Part shown: in pieces, positions 24,653 to 33,591 of the stretch | Layout: the number at the start of each line of letters is the position of its first letter | Numbering within the stretch: the first letter of the stretch is position 1 | Position numbers and translations under genes: made by a program | Notes under the pieces: generated by a model | What the model was told of the DNA's origin: nothing | The model's input: the letters and a program-made list of their open reading frames with translations, nothing else | The model's database searches: none | Assembly (NCBI GenBank): GCA_017625435.1 | Contig: JAGAKX010000061.1 | Coordinates: 37,661 to 101,660 of the forward strand | Direction of reading: 5' to 3' | Length of the DNA: 64,000 nt | Source: Clostridia bacterium | Lineage (GTDB): Bacteria; Bacillota; Clostridia; Oscillospirales; Acutalibacteraceae

Positions 24653-25237
24653 ATGGATAATTATATTACAGGTGCTGCGATAAAACGTTTAAGAGAAAAA
24701 AAGGGAATCACACAAGTACAGTTGGCTGATATAGTAGGTGTCAGCTGTAAGGCTGTATCAAAATGGGAGACGGCAAAGGGGCTTCCGGATATAAGTCTTA
24801 TTGAACCGCTTGCAAAAGCTCTCGGTGCTTCTGTTATGGAGCTGATGTCGGGAGATACGGTGATAAATAAAAATACTTCTTCAAATATGCTTCGTTCAAG
24901 CTTCTATGTCTGCCCTGTCTGCGGAAATGTTATAAGTGCAACGGGAGAAGCTTTTGTGAGCTGCTGCGGAATAACTCTTCCGCCCCTTGAAGCAGAGGAA
25001 ACGGACGAAGAGCATAAAATAGCAATTGAAAAGGTTGAAGATGAGTATTTTGTTACCGTAAGCCATGATATGACAAAAACACACTTTATTTCGTTTATCG
25101 CGCACATTACATCAGACGGAATTCATCTCCGGAAATTCTATCCTGAGGGAAATGCCGAAACCCGTTTTTCGCTGAGAGGCAGAGGATATCTGTATATTTA
25201 CTGCAACAGACACGGTCTTATGAAAAAGAAAATATAA
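24653..25237 (+). CDS. XRE regulator fused to a desulfoferrodoxin (superoxide reductase) domain
   Basis: The protein has 194 residues. Residues 8-65 form an XRE helix-turn-helix. Residues 84-110 form a desulforedoxin-like zinc/iron ribbon with Cys87, Cys90, Cys104 and Cys105. Residues 118-194 are a neelaredoxin-like domain that keeps the five iron ligands expected: His121, His138, His144, Cys184 and His187, with the H-x5-H and CNRH spacing of superoxide reductase. It could sense superoxide, or detoxify it while regulating. GGAGAG precedes the ATG. No obvious target neighbours are seen. Confidence 0.85.
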   Translation: MDNYITGAAIKRLREKKGITQVQLADIVGVSCKAVSKWETAKGLPDISLIEPLAKALGASVMELMSGDTVINKNTSSNMLRSSFYVCPVCGNVISATGEAFVSCCGITLPPLEAEETDEEHKIAIEKVEDEYFVTVSHDMTKTHFISFIAHITSDGIHLRKFYPEGNAETRFSLRGRGYLYIYCNRHGLMKKKI

Positions 25238-25242
25238 TTAAA

Positions 25243-25274
25243 TCCCGCTCTCGGAAAGACATCCGACAGCGGGA
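25243..25274. terminator. Bidirectional terminator hairpin
   Basis: TCCCGCT at 25243-25249 pairs with AGCGGGA at 25268-25274, and inner TCGGA pairs with TCCGA. AAAATTTT follows. It lies between two convergent genes and can serve both. Confidence 0.75.
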
Positions 25275-25279
25275 AAATT

Positions 25280-25672
25280 TTATGCAAAGTATTTAATGAG
25301 ATAGAGTATGAGCATATGTACGGGATAAAATGCATAAAAGCCGTATTGCAATGCTTTATGGGAGCGTCCTTTTCTGCCTCCGTAAAGCCATATCGGAATA
25401 AGTGAGAACACCGCAAAGCCTAAAAGTCTTAAAGAGTATTTTTTGAAGCTTGAAGTATGGATAAAGCCCTCTGCAATAAGAAAGGCAAAGATGGGGAATG
25501 CCATTCTGCCTATATAAGTCATCCAGTCACCGAAGCTCATTACCGTTGCCCATATATGATCGCTGAGCATCAGAATAACGGCAATTAATTTTAGAATATT
25601 GGATGTGATACCTCCAAAGGGTATTTTCCCGAGGGGACTGTTCCGGGGTAAGCGTTTAATAAATTCTTTCAT
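25280..25672 (-). CDS. TraX-family membrane protein, internally shortened
   Basis: The protein has 130 residues. The N-terminal part has TraX hallmarks: LKLIAVILMLSDHIWA, YIGRMAFPIFAFLIAEGF and KKYSLRLLGFAVFS. The end has YGFYAFYPVHMLILYLI, which normally closes a protein of about 220-290 residues. The middle helices are absent: after IPIWLYGG the sequence goes straight to the C-terminal signature. A clean in-frame deletion of roughly 100 codons is likely. It retains a good ribosome site (AAAGGAG). Members related to TraX and other acyltransferase-3-like membrane proteins; activity is doubtful. Confidence 0.75.
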   Translation of the reverse strand: MKEFIKRLPRNSPLGKIPFGGITSNILKLIAVILMLSDHIWATVMSFGDWMTYIGRMAFPIFAFLIAEGFIHTSSFKKYSLRLLGFAVFSLIPIWLYGGRKGRSHKALQYGFYAFYPVHMLILYLIKYFA

Positions 25673-25765
25673 TTTAAGTACTCCTTTAATTATCCGTCAT
25701 ATTCTAGCATAAAATGAGCTGTGTAACAACTGTTACAAATGTAAAACTTTTTTGAATAAAACTGC

Positions 25766-25794
25766 TTGTTGCGGCTTTTTATCTGTGATATACT
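25766..25794 (+). promoter_or_regulatory. Promoter of the GH99-like gene
   Basis: TTGTTG at 25766-25771, 17 bases, TATACT at 25789-25794 with TG at 25786-25787 (extended -10). Confidence 0.6.
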
Positions 25795-25827
25795 GAAAAT
25801 GTATAAAAATGTCACGGAGGGACGATT

Positions 25828-26955
25828 ATGAAGAATTATGACATAGCTGCATTTATATGGCCTTCGTACACAGGTGATGAGCCGCGTTCACGTATTTTCT
25901 GGCCTGAGGGCTACGGAGAATGGCAGACCGTAAAGGCTATGACCGATAAGGGCTATAAGGGGTGCCGTTGGCCGAGAATTCCCGTTTGGGGATATGTAAA
26001 TGAGGCAGACAGCCGTGTTATGGAAATGCAGATCGACTGTGCTGTTTCTTACGGTGTAAATGTATTTATTTATGACTGGTATTGGTACGATAACCGTCCC
26101 TTCCTTGAAAACTGTCTGAATGACGGTTTTCTTAAAGCGCGTAACAACAAGGATATGAAGTTTTATCTTATGTGGGCAAATCACGATGCCACGTATCTGT
26201 GGGATAAGAGAAATTCCGATAAGCTTCTTGATACAGTTGTTTGGAGAGGTGCCGTAACTCCGGAAATATTCAGTAATATATGCGACAGAACAATTGATAA
26301 ATACTTCAAGCAAGAGAATTATTATAAAATTGGCGGCTGTCCCGTATATATGATATTTGACTTTGATAATTTTATCCGTACCTTCGGTTCAACGGAAAAA
26401 GCCCGTGAGGGTATCAGCTTGTTCAGAAAAAAGACTGTGGATGCAGGCTTCCCGGGACTTCATTTTCAGGTTGTTTACTGGGGAGAGCATTACTGTAACG
26501 GTCTTCCTGACGGGGATATTAACAAGGGGAAGCATATATATGATGTTTACAGCTATCTCGGTATTGATTCCGTAACAAATTACAACTGGGGCGGCTCGGT
26601 TTATTTTGACGGTGATTATAAAGAGCTTACAAAGAACTACATTGAAGCTACCGAAAAAGCCTCTGAAAAGCTTACGGTACCTTTTTATCCGAATATATCG
26701 GTCGGCTGGGATAATAATGTAAGATTTTATGGCTTCCGTGAGGGGGTTGTTGAAAACAATACTCCCGAAAATTTTAAGTCTGCTTGTGAAGCGGTAAAGG
26801 ACTTTGCCGATAAGTCTATGAAAAAAGGCATTATGAAGGCACCGCTGATTACCGTCAACAGCTGGAATGAGTGGACTGAAACCAGTTATCTTCAGCCTGA
26901 TGATCTTTACGGATACGGCTATCTTGAAGCAATAAAAGATATTTTTACAGATTAA
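25828..26955 (+). CDS. GH99-like/WbsX-type domain protein
   Basis: The protein has 375 residues, with no signal peptide. It begins YDIAAFIWPSYTGDE and contains WPRIPVWGY, VFIYDWYWYDNRPFLE near 72-88, YYKIGGCPVYMIF and LITVNSWNEWTE near 346-357. These are the marks of the glycosyltransferase WbsX/GH99-like TIM barrel, found in endo-mannosidase-like enzymes and O-antigen loci. In a region of mannose- and fucose-releasing enzymes it probably acts on glycans in the cytoplasm. The substrate is unknown. GGAGG precedes the ATG. Confidence 0.82.
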   Translation: MKNYDIAAFIWPSYTGDEPRSRIFWPEGYGEWQTVKAMTDKGYKGCRWPRIPVWGYVNEADSRVMEMQIDCAVSYGVNVFIYDWYWYDNRPFLENCLNDGFLKARNNKDMKFYLMWANHDATYLWDKRNSDKLLDTVVWRGAVTPEIFSNICDRTIDKYFKQENYYKIGGCPVYMIFDFDNFIRTFGSTEKAREGISLFRKKTVDAGFPGLHFQVVYWGEHYCNGLPDGDINKGKHIYDVYSYLGIDSVTNYNWGGSVYFDGDYKELTKNYIEATEKASEKLTVPFYPNISVGWDNNVRFYGFREGVVENNTPENFKSACEAVKDFADKSMKKGIMKAPLITVNSWNEWTETSYLQPDDLYGYGYLEAIKDIFTD

Positions 26956-26976
26956 AGGAAAAACGGGGCGGATGAT

Positions 26977-28326
26977 ATGAAAAAGATTGTAAAAACTACA
27001 GTAAAAGTTATCTGCGGTATTTTCGGCGGTGTTTTAGGTCTTGTTGCTTTTCTTTGTGCAATAACCCTCGGTTGGTCGTTTGTGCAGATGTCAAGAGGTG
27101 AGGTTACTGAGACGCTTCCCGTAACTCCCGTTGATTTTGTGCCCGAGGTCAGAATTGTTGCCTTTACCGATACTCACAATGAAAACGAAAATGTGAAGCA
27201 GGCAATAAATGCCGCTTATGCACTTTTTGAAGATGACGGACAGTATTACGGAGTAGATGCCTTCTTCGGACTTGGTGATTTTACATCAGTCGGCGGAGAA
27301 AATGACTTTATCGAATACAAAAAAGCCCTTGACGAATGTGTCAGGGAAGATACAATTATGATAAATGTGCTGGGTAACCACGAAATGAAGACCGCAGAGG
27401 CTCCCGAGTATTTTGTAAAGCACTTTGGTCACGAGGTCAATACAGTAACTGAAATCAACGGCTTTACCTGCATTGCCTTTTCCGGCGAAAGATGGCTTAC
27501 CGAGTGGACAGTTTCTCCTGACAGCATTAAATGGCTCAGCGGTGAAGTTGAAAAAGCAGAGAAAACAGCCGGCGACAAGCCGATATTTGTTTTCCAGCAT
27601 CCCCATCCCTTCGGCACCGTTTACGGCAGTACAGTATGGTGCAATCCTCAGATTAATACCGCTTTTGCAGGTCACAGCAAGGTGATTAATTTCTCGGGAC
27701 ACTCCCATTTTCCTATGAATGACCCCAGAAGCATAAATCAGTCAACATATACATCTGTCGGGGTCGGCGCTATGGCAAGATTTGAGCTTGACAAAAACTA
27801 TGTGGTAGGTCAGCATCCCGAGGGATATGAGGATGCAATACAGTTTGCTGTTATTGAAGCAGACAATACGGGACGTGTAAGAATCAGAGGCTACGATGTG
27901 CTTTCCGGGACCTTCTTCTGTGACTATTTCATTGAAAACGTAAACGACAGGGATACCTTCGCATATACCTATAAGAATCTTAAGGCGCATGACACGGCTC
28001 CCTCTTTCCCCGAAGAAATAAAAGTTACCTCTGCAGTTAACGAGAACGGAGGCTACAGAGTGGAATTTACCGAGGCTGATGCCGCTGAGGGCTCTGTTGT
28101 GCAGAATTATACCGTAAAAATATCTGATTCAAAGGGAAAAGAGCTTTATAAGGAGCAGTTTGTAGCAGACTATTACATAATTGACGAGGATAACACCTCC
28201 GTTTTTAATGTACCTGCAGGAATTCTTGAGACAGGCAAGGATTACACTCTTGAAATAACAGCAGAAAGTGCCTACCATAAGACGCAGAAATCAGGTGAAA
28301 TTGTATTCACGGTACCTGCAGAATAA
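26977..28326 (+). CDS. Membrane-anchored calcineurin-like metallophosphoesterase
   Basis: The protein has 449 residues. An N-terminal TM helix (about 10-35) is followed by a phosphoesterase domain with all metal motifs in order: FTDTHNE, GLGDF, LGNHEM, FQHPHPFG and FSGHSHF. Residues about 340-449 form an Ig/fibronectin-like C-terminal domain. It is likely outside the cell. The substrate (phosphodiester or phosphomonoester) cannot be read from sequence. It is 21 bases after the GH99-like gene and shares its unit. Confidence 0.85.
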   Translation: MKKIVKTTVKVICGIFGGVLGLVAFLCAITLGWSFVQMSRGEVTETLPVTPVDFVPEVRIVAFTDTHNENENVKQAINAAYALFEDDGQYYGVDAFFGLGDFTSVGGENDFIEYKKALDECVREDTIMINVLGNHEMKTAEAPEYFVKHFGHEVNTVTEINGFTCIAFSGERWLTEWTVSPDSIKWLSGEVEKAEKTAGDKPIFVFQHPHPFGTVYGSTVWCNPQINTAFAGHSKVINFSGHSHFPMNDPRSINQSTYTSVGVGAMARFELDKNYVVGQHPEGYEDAIQFAVIEADNTGRVRIRGYDVLSGTFFCDYFIENVNDRDTFAYTYKNLKAHDTAPSFPEEIKVTSAVNENGGYRVEFTEADAAEGSVVQNYTVKISDSKGKELYKEQFVADYYIIDEDNTSVFNVPAGILETGKDYTLEITAESAYHKTQKSGEIVFTVPAE

Positions 28327-28363
28327 TATCAATATATACTTTAAGAAAAAGGGAGAAGAGATT

Positions 28364-29437
28364 ATGAAAAAAGGAAAAAAAATACTTATTGCTGTTGCGG
28401 CAGTCTTACTTGTTGTTGTAATTGCGGCACTTGCAGTTTTTCAGGGTGAGGCAAGAACCCTGCTTTCCGTGAAGGAAAACGGAGATACAGGCATTTATGA
28501 AATCAATTATGCGGCAGATTACAAGCTTCAGGAGCTTCTTGATGCAGGCGGTGCTTCAACGGAGGATCAGCTTGTGCAGTATATAATCAAAACTATGCTT
28601 AAAGGTCTTCCTATTGAAGTGCCTTATGAGATTCCGAATCTTGCCTGTTCGACTTTTTATGCACAAACTCCTGAAAAAGGATATATTTTCGGCAGAAATC
28701 TTGATAATCAGACAACTGACCTTTGCGTGGTTAAAACTGCGCCCAAGGACGGCTACAGCTCTGTTGCAGTTGTTAATTTAAGCTTTCTCGGCTATAATGC
28801 GGAATATACTCCCGATAAGCTTCTTGACAGAATAAATATGCTTGCAACTGCATACTTCCCCCTTGACGGTGTGAATGAAAAAGGTCTTGCAGTAGGCGTG
28901 CTGCAGCTTCAGGCTCCTGCTACTGCACAGGATAACGGAAAACCCGACGTCGGCACAACACTTGCCATAAGAGCAATGCTTGATAAGTGTGCTACTACAG
29001 ACGAAGCAATTGAGCTTCTCAGGGGCTTTGATATGTTTGCCGCAGCAAAGGGCTGTTATCATTTCCAGATTGCGGATGCTGCGGGTAAGAGTGTGGTTGT
29101 TTCTTATGTCGAGAATGAAATGATAATAACAGAAAAAGAAAACGGTTTTATTGCCGCAACAAATTTCTATCTTCACGACGTTCCCTTTGAATATGAAAAG
29201 CAGGGGCTTGACCGCTATGAGATTCTTGAAAGCACTCTTACTGAAAAGAAATCCGTTCTCAGTGCAAAAGAGGGCATGGAGCTTCTTGAGACAGTGAGAA
29301 TCAAGGGAACCGACCCTGATGAAAAGGGAAGAGTGTATTCTACACAATGGTCCTCCCTTTACGATCTTACTGCGGCTACGCTTAATCTCTGCGCAGATAT
29401 GAATTATGAGGATGTTTATACGTACAGTGCAAAATGA
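28364..29437 (+). CDS. Membrane-anchored choloylglycine-hydrolase/Ntn amidase-type enzyme
   Basis: The protein has 357 residues. A TM helix (about 7-27) anchors it. After a 65-residue segment comes LACSTFYAQ with Cys95, then GRNLDN with Arg111 and Asp114. The spacings of 16 and 19 residues from Cys equal those of Cys2, Arg18 and Asp21 in bile salt hydrolase. It belongs to the linear amide C-N hydrolase family, whose catalytic Cys must become N-terminal; here that requires cleavage before Cys95. The start at 28364 has GGGAGAAGAG upstream. The substrate could be an acyl-amide or a lactam; a bile salt hydrolase call is not justified. Confidence 0.82.
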   Translation: MKKGKKILIAVAAVLLVVVIAALAVFQGEARTLLSVKENGDTGIYEINYAADYKLQELLDAGGASTEDQLVQYIIKTMLKGLPIEVPYEIPNLACSTFYAQTPEKGYIFGRNLDNQTTDLCVVKTAPKDGYSSVAVVNLSFLGYNAEYTPDKLLDRINMLATAYFPLDGVNEKGLAVGVLQLQAPATAQDNGKPDVGTTLAIRAMLDKCATTDEAIELLRGFDMFAAAKGCYHFQIADAAGKSVVVSYVENEMIITEKENGFIAATNFYLHDVPFEYEKQGLDRYEILESTLTEKKSVLSAKEGMELLETVRIKGTDPDEKGRVYSTQWSSLYDLTAATLNLCADMNYEDVYTYSAK

Positions 29438-29452
29438 TTATTATTGATTTTT

Positions 29453-29479
29453 GAGCAGGTAATTTACCTGCTCTTTTTT
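29453..29479 (+). terminator. Intrinsic terminator
   Basis: GAGCAGGT at 29453-29460 pairs perfectly with ACCTGCTC at 29466-29473, then a T run. Confidence 0.88.
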
Positions 29480-29574
29480 GTTTAAAACTTTATTCTTCTT
29501 TTTAGGAAATAATAATGCAATATTCGTGATAAAATGTATTTTATGAATAAATATTCACAGAAAAGGTGATTAAA

Positions 29575-30966
29575 ATGACAAAAGCATTGCCAAAAAGCAA
29601 AATGTACCGTTACTGCCTTGCTGATATTGCAAAGGGCTTATTCAACGGTATGATAGGTAACTACCTTCTTTATTTCTTTCAGCCGACTGTAAAAAGCGGA
29701 CTTCCCGTGCTTCTTCCCGAAAACAAGCTTCTTGGCTTCATTACCGTTATGGCACTTATTACCGCTGTCGGTAAAATTGTGGATGCCGTAACGGATCCTA
29801 TTGTGGCTTCTCTCTCGGATAAATGTAAGCACAAGGCAGGCAGAAGAATGCCGTTTCTCCGCTATGCCGCCATCCCTTACGCTTTGTCCGTGCTTCTTAT
29901 TTTCTTTGCTCCCTTTAAGGAGGGCTCGGCGCTTAATGCATTATGGGTCGGCTTCTTCCTTGTAACCTACTATACTTCATATACCTTCTATTTTATTCCC
30001 AAAAATGCACTTGTTCCTGAGATTATTCCCGACGCTAAGGTAAGAGTCGGCTATTACGGTGTCAGCACGGTATTCTTTATGGGCTCAAGCTCATTTATGT
30101 ATGCGGCAACCTTATTTGTTGATATGCTTAAGAATGCAGGTTTTTCACCCTTGTGGGCATGGAGAACGGTGTTTGCCGTTTTTGCCGCTATCGGCATTAC
30201 CTGTCTGCTTCTGAGTGCTTATGCCTTCAATGAAAAGGAATACGTTACGGAAAACACGAAGCCCAAGGAATCAATGCTTAAGTCCTTTGCACTTGTTTTC
30301 AAGAATAAGAATTTCGTTATTTTCAGCCTCGGAGACCTTTTCAGCGGTGTTTCAATGGCATTTTTCCAGACAGCAATGCTCTATTACATAACAATGCTTC
30401 TGAACGTGTCCGAATCGCAGTCCTTCCTTGTTATGCTCTCGGCTATAGCCGTTGCAATATGTCTGTTCCCGTTGATAATCAAAATGAGCAGAAAATACAA
30501 CAAAAAGCTCCCCCTTATAATTGCAAGCGTGGTATTTACAGCAGTTTTCGGACTTATTTATTTCGGTGACAAAATTGCCGCTCTTGCTCCCGGAAATGAG
30601 CTTTTTATAGGTCTTGCAATGGGCGTTATCGTTTCATTCCCCTTTGCCGCAATAAACATTCTTCCTCAGTCTGTTGTTTCCGATATTATTCAGTGCGACT
30701 GCCTTGTAAACGGTGTTAACCGCGAGGGCATATTTTCTGCCGTAAAGACCTTTATAGAGAAAATCTGCTCGGCTATTGCAATGATGGGTGTTTCAAGTAT
30801 TCTGGCCGTCGGTGCCCTTGAGGGTGAATCCGTAGGTCTTCAGGGCGTTAAGCTTACGGGTGTATTTGCAGGTATTTTCAGCCTTCTTTCTCTTGTTATC
30901 TTTGTCTTCTATAACGATAAAAAGGTTACCTCAACCATTGAAAAGTACAGAGGTGAAAGTAAATAA
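29575..30966 (+). CDS. GPH-family sugar:cation symporter (MFS)
   Basis: The protein has 463 residues with about 12 hydrophobic helices. VDAVTDPIVASLSDKCKHKAGR near residues 66-88 (quoted as VDAVTDPIVASLSD then KHKAGRRMPF) is the glycoside-pentoside-hexuronide signature of this family. The ATG at 29575 lies after AAAGGTGA; the GTG at 29566 is less likely. It imports a glycoside or sugar together with a cation. The stop overlaps the M20 peptidase start. Confidence 0.87.
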   Translation: MTKALPKSKMYRYCLADIAKGLFNGMIGNYLLYFFQPTVKSGLPVLLPENKLLGFITVMALITAVGKIVDAVTDPIVASLSDKCKHKAGRRMPFLRYAAIPYALSVLLIFFAPFKEGSALNALWVGFFLVTYYTSYTFYFIPKNALVPEIIPDAKVRVGYYGVSTVFFMGSSSFMYAATLFVDMLKNAGFSPLWAWRTVFAVFAAIGITCLLLSAYAFNEKEYVTENTKPKESMLKSFALVFKNKNFVIFSLGDLFSGVSMAFFQTAMLYYITMLLNVSESQSFLVMLSAIAVAICLFPLIIKMSRKYNKKLPLIIASVVFTAVFGLIYFGDKIAALAPGNELFIGLAMGVIVSFPFAAINILPQSVVSDIIQCDCLVNGVNREGIFSAVKTFIEKICSAIAMMGVSSILAVGALEGESVGLQGVKLTGVFAGIFSLLSLVIFVFYNDKKVTSTIEKYRGESK

Positions 30967-32342
30967 TGAAAAAAAGAAACTTATCAGGTGAAGAAAACCG
31001 TAAAAATGTAAGCTCCGTAAAAAATGAGGAATATGCTCAAAAGCTCAAAAGGATGATTGACTGTAAAACCGTTTTTACAAGAAACGGTGAAAACAGGTCG
31101 GAATATGAGAAATTTTATTCAGTTCTTAAGGAGAGCTTTCCTTTAATTTCAGAAAAGGCAGAGAAGCTTGTTTTCGGTGACGGCTGTTTTGTTTACGTTA
31201 TAAGGGGCAGAAATGCCGAGAAGAATATAATGCTTATGTCTCATCACGACGTCGTAGAAGGGGATGATTCCTGGGAAACAGACCCCTTCAATGCAGTTAT
31301 AAAGGATGATGCCTTGTGGGGCAGAGGTACCATTGATACAAAAACTCCCTTGTTTGCTCAGCTTCAGGCATGTGAGGAGCTGCTCTCGGAAGGATACGGT
31401 TTTGAAGGTGTAAACGTATATATAGGCTCCTCCGATAACGAAGAGGTATGCGGTGAGGGAATGGTGCTTGCAACCCGTTACTTTAAGGAAAACGGCATAC
31501 ACTTTGATGCTGTGCTTGACGAGGGCGGAGCTATTACCGAGGGAATGATTCCCGGTGTGAAAAATAAGAGCGCAATGGTAGCCGTTCACGAAAAAAGCCG
31601 TCATCTTTATAAGGTAAAAACCAAGGCAAGCGCCAAGGGGCACGGCGGTCTCAATCCATCTGATGACAGTGCGATTTTAAGGCTTACTCAATTTATAAAC
31701 GAGGTAAGCACCGGGAAAATATATAAGGGAGCATTCTCCTCTGAGGTAAGAGGCACCTTTGAAACACACGCTCCTTATATGTCTTTTCCGCTTAATATCC
31801 TTTTCGGAAATCTTACGCTGTTTTCTCCTCTTATTAAAAAAATAATGCTGGGTATTCCCCAGACAAAGGCTATGCTTTCCACAAGCATTACCTTTACCAA
31901 TATCTTTGCCGGCACGAAGGAAGACCCTCAGATAAGGGGAAAGGAAGCGGAAGCAACAATGTTCCTTCGCTGTGTGCGTGAGGATGATTTGCTCAGAGGT
32001 CTTGAAAAAATCAAGAAAATTGCAGAGAAATACGGAGCGGAAATTGAAGAAATTGAAAGAGATTACTGTCAGCCCTCATCCTTTGACTCTGAGCCTTATA
32101 AGCTTTTGAAGGAGATTATGAATGAGCATTTCCCCGATGTAATCGTAGCTCCCTTCCTTCTTACGGCAGGCACGGATGCAAGAAGATTTTCTGACGTTGC
32201 GGACAGTATTCTCCGTTTTGCGCCCATTGACCTTGATAAAAAGCAGTTTGCTTCAATTCACAGCGCCAACGAGCACATAAAGATTAAAAATATCGGTGAA
32301 TGTGTTCTCTTCTATAAAGAATTCGTAAAAAGGCACAAATAA
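30966..32342 (+). CDS. M20-family metallopeptidase/amidohydrolase
   Basis: The protein has 458 residues. Metal motifs are present: LMSHHDVVEGD, WGRGTIDTKTPLF, SDNEEVCGEG, DEGGAI and a C-terminal HSANEH. TAGTDARRFSDV is typical of the dipeptidase/acyl-amino acid amidohydrolase branch. It is a soluble di-zinc hydrolase that could cleave dipeptides or N-acyl amino acids, possibly related to the adjacent transporter cargo. Start overlaps the symporter stop (TAATG). Confidence 0.88.
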   Translation: MKKRNLSGEENRKNVSSVKNEEYAQKLKRMIDCKTVFTRNGENRSEYEKFYSVLKESFPLISEKAEKLVFGDGCFVYVIRGRNAEKNIMLMSHHDVVEGDDSWETDPFNAVIKDDALWGRGTIDTKTPLFAQLQACEELLSEGYGFEGVNVYIGSSDNEEVCGEGMVLATRYFKENGIHFDAVLDEGGAITEGMIPGVKNKSAMVAVHEKSRHLYKVKTKASAKGHGGLNPSDDSAILRLTQFINEVSTGKIYKGAFSSEVRGTFETHAPYMSFPLNILFGNLTLFSPLIKKIMLGIPQTKAMLSTSITFTNIFAGTKEDPQIRGKEAEATMFLRCVREDDLLRGLEKIKKIAEKYGAEIEEIERDYCQPSSFDSEPYKLLKEIMNEHFPDVIVAPFLLTAGTDARRFSDVADSILRFAPIDLDKKQFASIHSANEHIKIKNIGECVLFYKEFVKRHK

Positions 32343-32343
32343 C

Positions 32344-32383
32344 AAAAAAGTGATTGCAGGTTAGTTTCTGTAATCACTTTTTT
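32344..32383. terminator. Bidirectional terminator
   Basis: AAAAAAGTGATTGCAG pairs with CTGTAATCACTTTTTT around a short loop, giving A and T runs on both sides. It separates two convergent genes. Confidence 0.88.
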
Positions 32384-32409
32384 ACGTTTAAATTATTTTT
32401 TTGCCGGAA

Positions 32410-33573
32410 TCATATTGACCAGCTGCTGTCTGTAAAACGGGTAGCTCTGTGGGGGAAGGCTCTGAAAAAGTCAGAGGCATCATTTTTAAGCTCGACCCCG
32501 TCTATGAATACAGCGGTATCCTTTGTGTGACCCTCTCCTGCAAGAAGAAGCCTTGCGGCGGCAGGGGCGGTAAGGGCTATATCATATTCACCGTCGGGCT
32601 TATAGGTGATTTCAGCCTTTCCGCCACGGTATTCTACTTCGAATACACCGTTATTGCGGCTTATGGTATCAATAGATTTAAGACGGAATTTTCCGTATTC
32701 TTCGGGATAGGTGTTGTTTTTCAGAACTGCTTCAAGATTATAGATTCTGGCAGCAGCTGCGCTCACACTCTCATAAGTCACGCCGTCAATTCTGTCTGTA
32801 AGCACGGCGAAGGGGGAGCCCTGATACTGATTCTTGACAATCAGGTGCTTTACAATGCCGTCATAGTTTCTGAGAAAGCCTACAAGTGCCGTAAGAGCCT
32901 CGGGTGACAGCACGAATAATTCTTCAACCGTCAGAGTATCGGGTCTTTTTACCGTAAAACGCACGTAGCCGTCAGCCGTCCCGTTTTTATTACGGTGTAT
33001 ATACGTATAATCTGCCGATTCAAGGGGAGTGTCGCAAAAATGCTTTTTGTCATTTCTGAAGCAGATAAGATTCTCTTTCAAAGCACATTTATTGTGAAGC
33101 TCACACAGCTCGTCAATCTGTGCACCCGTATAAAGAGTGACATCATTATTCCTGGGAATGTTTTTGAGATTCTCAAAGGGAACCTTGACAGAAAACATAC
33201 GGTTGAGACTTGCATAACCGAATTTCTCATAATATGAAATTGAGAAGGGATGTAAAAAGCCGACTGCCCAATTGTTTTCTTCTGCAGTTTCCCCTATTTT
33301 ATCAAATATTTCCCTGATTCCGCCCATACGTCTGTATTCGGGCTGAGAGCACACACCGCTGACGACAACTGCGCCAAGGGTATTTCCGCAGAAATTAGTT
33401 TTAAAATCGAATATTTCCACACCAGCAATAAGTCTGCCTTCGTGAAATGCACCGAGCACCGGCATTTCACAGTGTGTGTCCTCATTTTTGTCGAATTTCC
33501 ATATAAATGAAGCAGCGGATATTCTGAGATACTCTACTGCCTCGCTGTCATTTGCAAGATATCTTATTTCCAT
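32410..33573 (-). CDS. Eis-like GNAT N-acetyltransferase
   Basis: The protein has 387 residues, the Eis length. The N-terminal GNAT domain has GVCSQPEYRRMGGIREIF (acetyl-CoA pyrophosphate loop) at about 73-90, then GFLHPFSISYYEKFGYAS. A second GNAT-like domain and a C-terminal SCP2-like domain follow. Eis proteins acetylate amines on varied substrates, including aminoglycosides, but the natural substrate here is unknown. It lies 18 bases after the GH38 gene and shares its transcript. AAGGAT precedes the ATG. Confidence 0.85.
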   Translation of the reverse strand: MEIRYLANDSEAVEYLRISAASFIWKFDKNEDTHCEMPVLGAFHEGRLIAGVEIFDFKTNFCGNTLGAVVVSGVCSQPEYRRMGGIREIFDKIGETAEENNWAVGFLHPFSISYYEKFGYASLNRMFSVKVPFENLKNIPRNNDVTLYTGAQIDELCELHNKCALKENLICFRNDKKHFCDTPLESADYTYIHRNKNGTADGYVRFTVKRPDTLTVEELFVLSPEALTALVGFLRNYDGIVKHLIVKNQYQGSPFAVLTDRIDGVTYESVSAAAARIYNLEAVLKNNTYPEEYGKFRLKSIDTISRNNGVFEVEYRGGKAEITYKPDGEYDIALTAPAAARLLLAGEGHTKDTAVFIDGVELKNDASDFFRAFPHRATRFTDSSWSI

Positions 33574-33591
33574 AGTTTTATCCTTGAAATA

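Noticed and set aside
28364..29437. True bile salt hydrolase
   Set aside because: The family motif fits, but the TM anchor and internal Cys differ from known BSH; substrate cannot be assigned.
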